In this document: positions 5,756-7,241 of the stretch, piece after piece
How the letters are laid out: each line of letters starts with the position of its first letter
How positions within the stretch are numbered: the first letter of the stretch is position 1
NCBI GenBank assembly: GCA_017544125.1
Contig: JAFYET010000066.1
Coordinates: 1-7,241, forward strand
Source: Ruminococcus sp.
Lineage (GTDB): Bacteria > Bacillota > Clostridia > Oscillospirales > Ruminococcaceae
Reading direction: 5' to 3'
DNA: 7,241 bases
Position numbers and translations under genes: made by a program
The notes under the pieces: model-generated
What the model was told of the DNA's origin: nothing
The model's input: only the letters and a program-made list of their open reading frames with translations
Databases searched by the model: none

Positions 5756-6376
5756 ATGGGAATCTTATTTGGCTCAGAGCTTATTGACGGGATAACTGCT
5801 GCAACTATCATCATACGCTTCATATTCGCTATTGCGGGAATGTTTTTGTGGGGGTTCGTCTGCAAGCACATAGTAAAGAGCAAGGGCTATCCCGACAGCG
5901 AAAACAAGGGCTTCTGGTGGGGGTTCTTCCTTTCGTGGATAGGGCTTATAGTCTGCATTACCAAGCAGCCCTACGGTGACCCGATGAACAGGTTCAACCA
6001 GTTCGGGCAGAATAACCAGTTCGGGCAGAATAACCAGTTCGGGCAGGGCGGCTTTAATAACTTCAATAACAATAACGGCTTTGGCAATAATAACGGCTTT
6101 GGCGGTTATAACGGGCAGCAGGGCGGCTATCAGCAGCCACCCGCTTATCAGCAGCCCACATATCAGCAGCCCACATACCAACAGCCTACATATCAGCAGC
6201 CGACTTATCAGCAGCCGCAGACCTATCAGCCTGATTTTTCGCAGCCCGAGTTCGGGCAGCCTGACGACTACTATCAGCAGGACGCAAGTGCTTCAGACAA
6301 GCACTACGACAGCGGTGCTGAAATGGACGGCATTGACCCCGGCAAGATGAAAGACCTTGACGATATGTTCAAATAA
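5756..6376 (+). CDS. Two-helix membrane protein with long Asn/Gln-rich YQQPT repeat tail
   Basis: A 206-residue protein in two parts. Residues 1-70 hold two predicted membrane helices, about 18-40 (IIIRFIFAIAGMFLWGFVCKHIV) and 53-69 (FWWGFFLSWIGLIVCIT), joined by a KSKGYPDSENKG turn. The WWGFFLxWIGLIV pattern is common in small Firmicute membrane proteins with a phage superinfection-immunity/TM2-like look. Residues 78-176 are low complexity: three NQFGQ units (81-97), a poly-Asn/Gly/Phe part (99-119), and six YQQP copies (125-154), five of them in YQQPT/Q units at 131-155. The end is acidic (GAEMDGIDPGKMKDLDDMFK). The tail is probably disordered and may mediate protein contacts or self-association; its function is unknown. 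The ATG at 5756 has GGGGG seven bases upstream, a poor Shine-Dalgarno match, compensated by a consensus promoter. Transcription is stopped by the hairpin at 6383-6418. Confidence 0.85.
   Translation: MGILFGSELIDGITAATIIIRFIFAIAGMFLWGFVCKHIVKSKGYPDSENKGFWWGFFLSWIGLIVCITKQPYGDPMNRFNQFGQNNQFGQNNQFGQGGFNNFNNNNGFGNNNGFGGYNGQQGGYQQPPAYQQPTYQQPTYQQPTYQQPTYQQPQTYQPDFSQPEFGQPDDYYQQDASASDKHYDSGAEMDGIDPGKMKDLDDMFK
5996..6046 (+). repeat. 18-base tandem repeat, about 2.8 copies
   Basis: The unit AACCAGTTCGGGCAGAAT occurs at 5996-6013 and 6014-6031, with 15 of its 18 bases again at 6032-6046. The copies are identical at the DNA level, pointing to recent slippage or selection on DNA identity. It encodes NQFGQN units. 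Confidence 0.9.
6146..6220 (+). repeat. 15-base tandem repeat, five copies (YQQPT/Q)
   Basis: Five consecutive 15-base units encode YQQPT four times, then YQQPQ. The first two units are identical (TATCAGCAGCCCACA); the others differ only at synonymous third positions except for the last residue. An additional imperfect YQQPPA unit precedes them. Confidence 0.9.
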
Positions 6377-6382
6377 ATCTAC

Positions 6383-6418
6383 CGCCATAGTTCCCGAAGT
6401 GGGCGCTATGGCGTTTTT
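6383..6418 (+). terminator. Rho-independent terminator between the repeat protein and the GNAT gene
   Basis: A perfect eight-pair stem CGCCATAG/CTATGGCG (6383-6390 with 6406-6413) has an inner CCC/GGG pairing around GAAGT and is followed by TTTTT (6414-6418). It ends only 18 bases before the next start codon. Confidence 0.88.
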
Positions 6419-6436
6419 CCTGAAAGGAGAGGCAGT

Positions 6437-6880
6437 ATGGAAGAATTCATAAGGCTTGATGAGAGCCACACAGCACAAATGGCAGCGCTTTTCAAAAGCG
6501 CCTTTGAGGGCGACCCGTGGAACAATGACTGGACGGATGAAACGCAGCTTATCGCCTACATAAAAGACATAGCCGGCGCATTCAATTCGCTTAACTTCGG
6601 GCTGATGCGTGACGGGCGGCTCATTGCCATGTCGGCAGGCTCGGTGCGCCACTGGTGGGAGGGCGCAAACTACTGCTTAGAGGAATTCTGCATTGCCCCC
6701 GATCTGCAGGGAGGCGGCATAGGCACACGCTTTATGGCGCAGATAGAAAAAGAGCTGAAAGCCCTCGGCATTGCAGGGATATTCTTACAGACCGACAGCG
6801 ACAAGCCCTCATACGGCTTTTACAAAAAGAACGGGTTTTCGCAGCTGACTGAGCACGTTAGTTTTTTTAAGGGGTTGTAA
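6437..6880 (+). CDS. GNAT-family N-acetyltransferase
   Basis: A 147-residue cytoplasmic enzyme expected to transfer an acetyl group from acetyl-CoA to an amine. The acetyl-CoA pyrophosphate-binding motif A is clear: EEFCIAPDLQGGGIGTRFM (82-100), with Q/RxxGxG as QGGGIG, followed by a helix (AQIEKELKALG). Motif B follows as IFLQTDSDKPSYGFYKKNGF (115-134), in which the Tyr near 129 is the usual acid candidate. The tryptophan-rich middle (HWWEGANYCLEE) is found in some aminoglycoside 6'-acetyltransferase-like and uncharacterised clostridial GNATs, but the substrate cannot be told. AAAGGAGAGG ends a few bases before the ATG at 6437, a strong ribosome site. No promoter fits between the upstream terminator and this start, so it probably depends on readthrough or on a promoter inside the upstream gene. 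Confidence 0.92.
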   Translation: MEEFIRLDESHTAQMAALFKSAFEGDPWNNDWTDETQLIAYIKDIAGAFNSLNFGLMRDGRLIAMSAGSVRHWWEGANYCLEEFCIAPDLQGGGIGTRFMAQIEKELKALGIAGIFLQTDSDKPSYGFYKKNGFSQLTEHVSFFKGL

Positions 6881-6900
6881 GATATGATAGTTCTATATCT
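6880..6900 (+). other. Small inverted repeat after the GNAT gene
   Basis: AGATAT/ATATCT (6880-6885 with 6895-6900) encloses a nine-base loop but is followed by CCCCCG rather than a T run, so it does not look like a normal terminator. The rest of the gap to 6950 shows nothing recognisable. Confidence 0.3.
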
Positions 6901-6949
6901 CCCCCGTTGTGCAGGGCGACTATTTTACTGTCAGTTTATGGCATTATGA

Positions 6950-6978
6950 TTGACAAAACAGGTTTTATACTATATAAT
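6950..6978 (+). promoter_or_regulatory. Consensus SigA promoter for the lipoprotein gene
   Basis: The -35 TTGACA (6950-6955), a 17-base spacer and the -10 TATAAT (6973-6978) match the consensus exactly. The predicted start is near 6985, giving a leader of about 24 bases. Confidence 0.92.
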
Positions 6979-7008
6979 GTCAGTAGAAATTCAAAGCGGA
7001 GGTGTTTT

Positions 7009-7241
7009 ATGAAAAAAACAGCACTGATACTATCGTTTATCCTTACCCTCACCCTCTGTGCCTGCTCTGACGGCGGTTCGGACAGTGATACGCCCGCAGC
7101 CACCTCCGCACCCGATACTGTTGTCTCTTCAAAGGAAGAAAACTCGTCCGAGAAGGAAATCTCATCACAGCAGGAAACCCCTAAAGATGAAAGCTCTCTC
7201 AGCGATGAAGAGTTTGACCGATTAGCTAATTATTTTGAAGA
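7009..7241 (+). CDS. Lipoprotein of unknown function (partial, 5' end only)
   Basis: The first 77 codons of a secreted lipoprotein; the gene continues beyond the right edge. MKKTALILSFILTLTLCAC is a typical lipoprotein signal peptide: two lysines, a hydrophobic core, and a lipobox-like LCAC with the lipidated Cys expected at residue 19. Leu at -3 and Ala at -1 fit the consensus, while Cys at -2 is unusual. The mature part starts with a Ser/Asp/Glu/Pro-rich linker (about residues 20-66, with SSKEENSSEKEISSQQE and similar), typical of a flexible tether from the membrane through the cell wall, and then begins a more structured acidic stretch (LSDEEFDRLANYFEE). The functional domain is outside the window, so no role can be given. 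GGAGG (6998-7002) stands six bases before the ATG at 7009, and a consensus promoter lies just upstream. Confidence 0.9.
   Translation, partial: MKKTALILSFILTLTLCACSDGGSDSDTPAATSAPDTVVSSKEENSSEKEISSQQETPKDESSLSDEEFDRLANYFE

Overview
The window looks like chromosomal DNA from an anaerobic, low-to-mid GC Firmicute, most likely a gut clostridium of the Ruminococcus/Oscillospiraceae kind. The clues are a clostridial-type Rnf electron-transport gene, strong SigA-type promoters (TTGACA, 17-base spacer, TATAAT), GGAGG-type ribosome binding sites, frequent ATA isoleucine codons, and short intergenic regions ending in hairpin-plus-T terminators. The genus is inferred from style and gene content; there is no rRNA or other taxonomic marker. 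I see no phage, transposase, CRISPR or tRNA signal, so this reads as ordinary chromosome with a few interesting small features.

Left part (1-2741, minus strand): three genes read leftwards, an XRE-type DNA-binding regulator, the flavin transferase apbE, and rnfC, which runs off the left edge before its iron-sulphur motifs. ApbE attaches FMN to extracytoplasmic proteins such as RnfG and RnfD, so this is the front end of an Rnf (Na+ or H+ pumping ferredoxin:NAD+ oxidoreductase) operon, with the XRE gene as a plausible dedicated regulator. A good promoter for the regulator lies at 2781-2809, and a perfect 15-base palindrome covers its -35 box.

Middle (2886-5219, plus strand): a divergent three-gene operon with overlapping reading frames. 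It encodes a histidine-phosphatase (phosphoglycerate-mutase-like) enzyme, a five-helix membrane protein resembling DUF975, and an RluA-type pseudouridine synthase, and it closes with a hairpin terminator.

Right part (5220-7241, plus strand): short, individually controlled units. An AT-rich 283-base gap carries two near-identical palindromic sites 50 bases apart and a promoter in front of a 59-residue orphan protein with its own terminator. Next, a perfect promoter drives a two-helix membrane protein with a long Asn/Gln-rich repeat tail, followed by a terminator hairpin. A GNAT acetyltransferase starts only 18 bases after that terminator, with no room for a promoter. Last, a second perfect promoter drives the first 77 codons of a lipoprotein that runs off the right edge.
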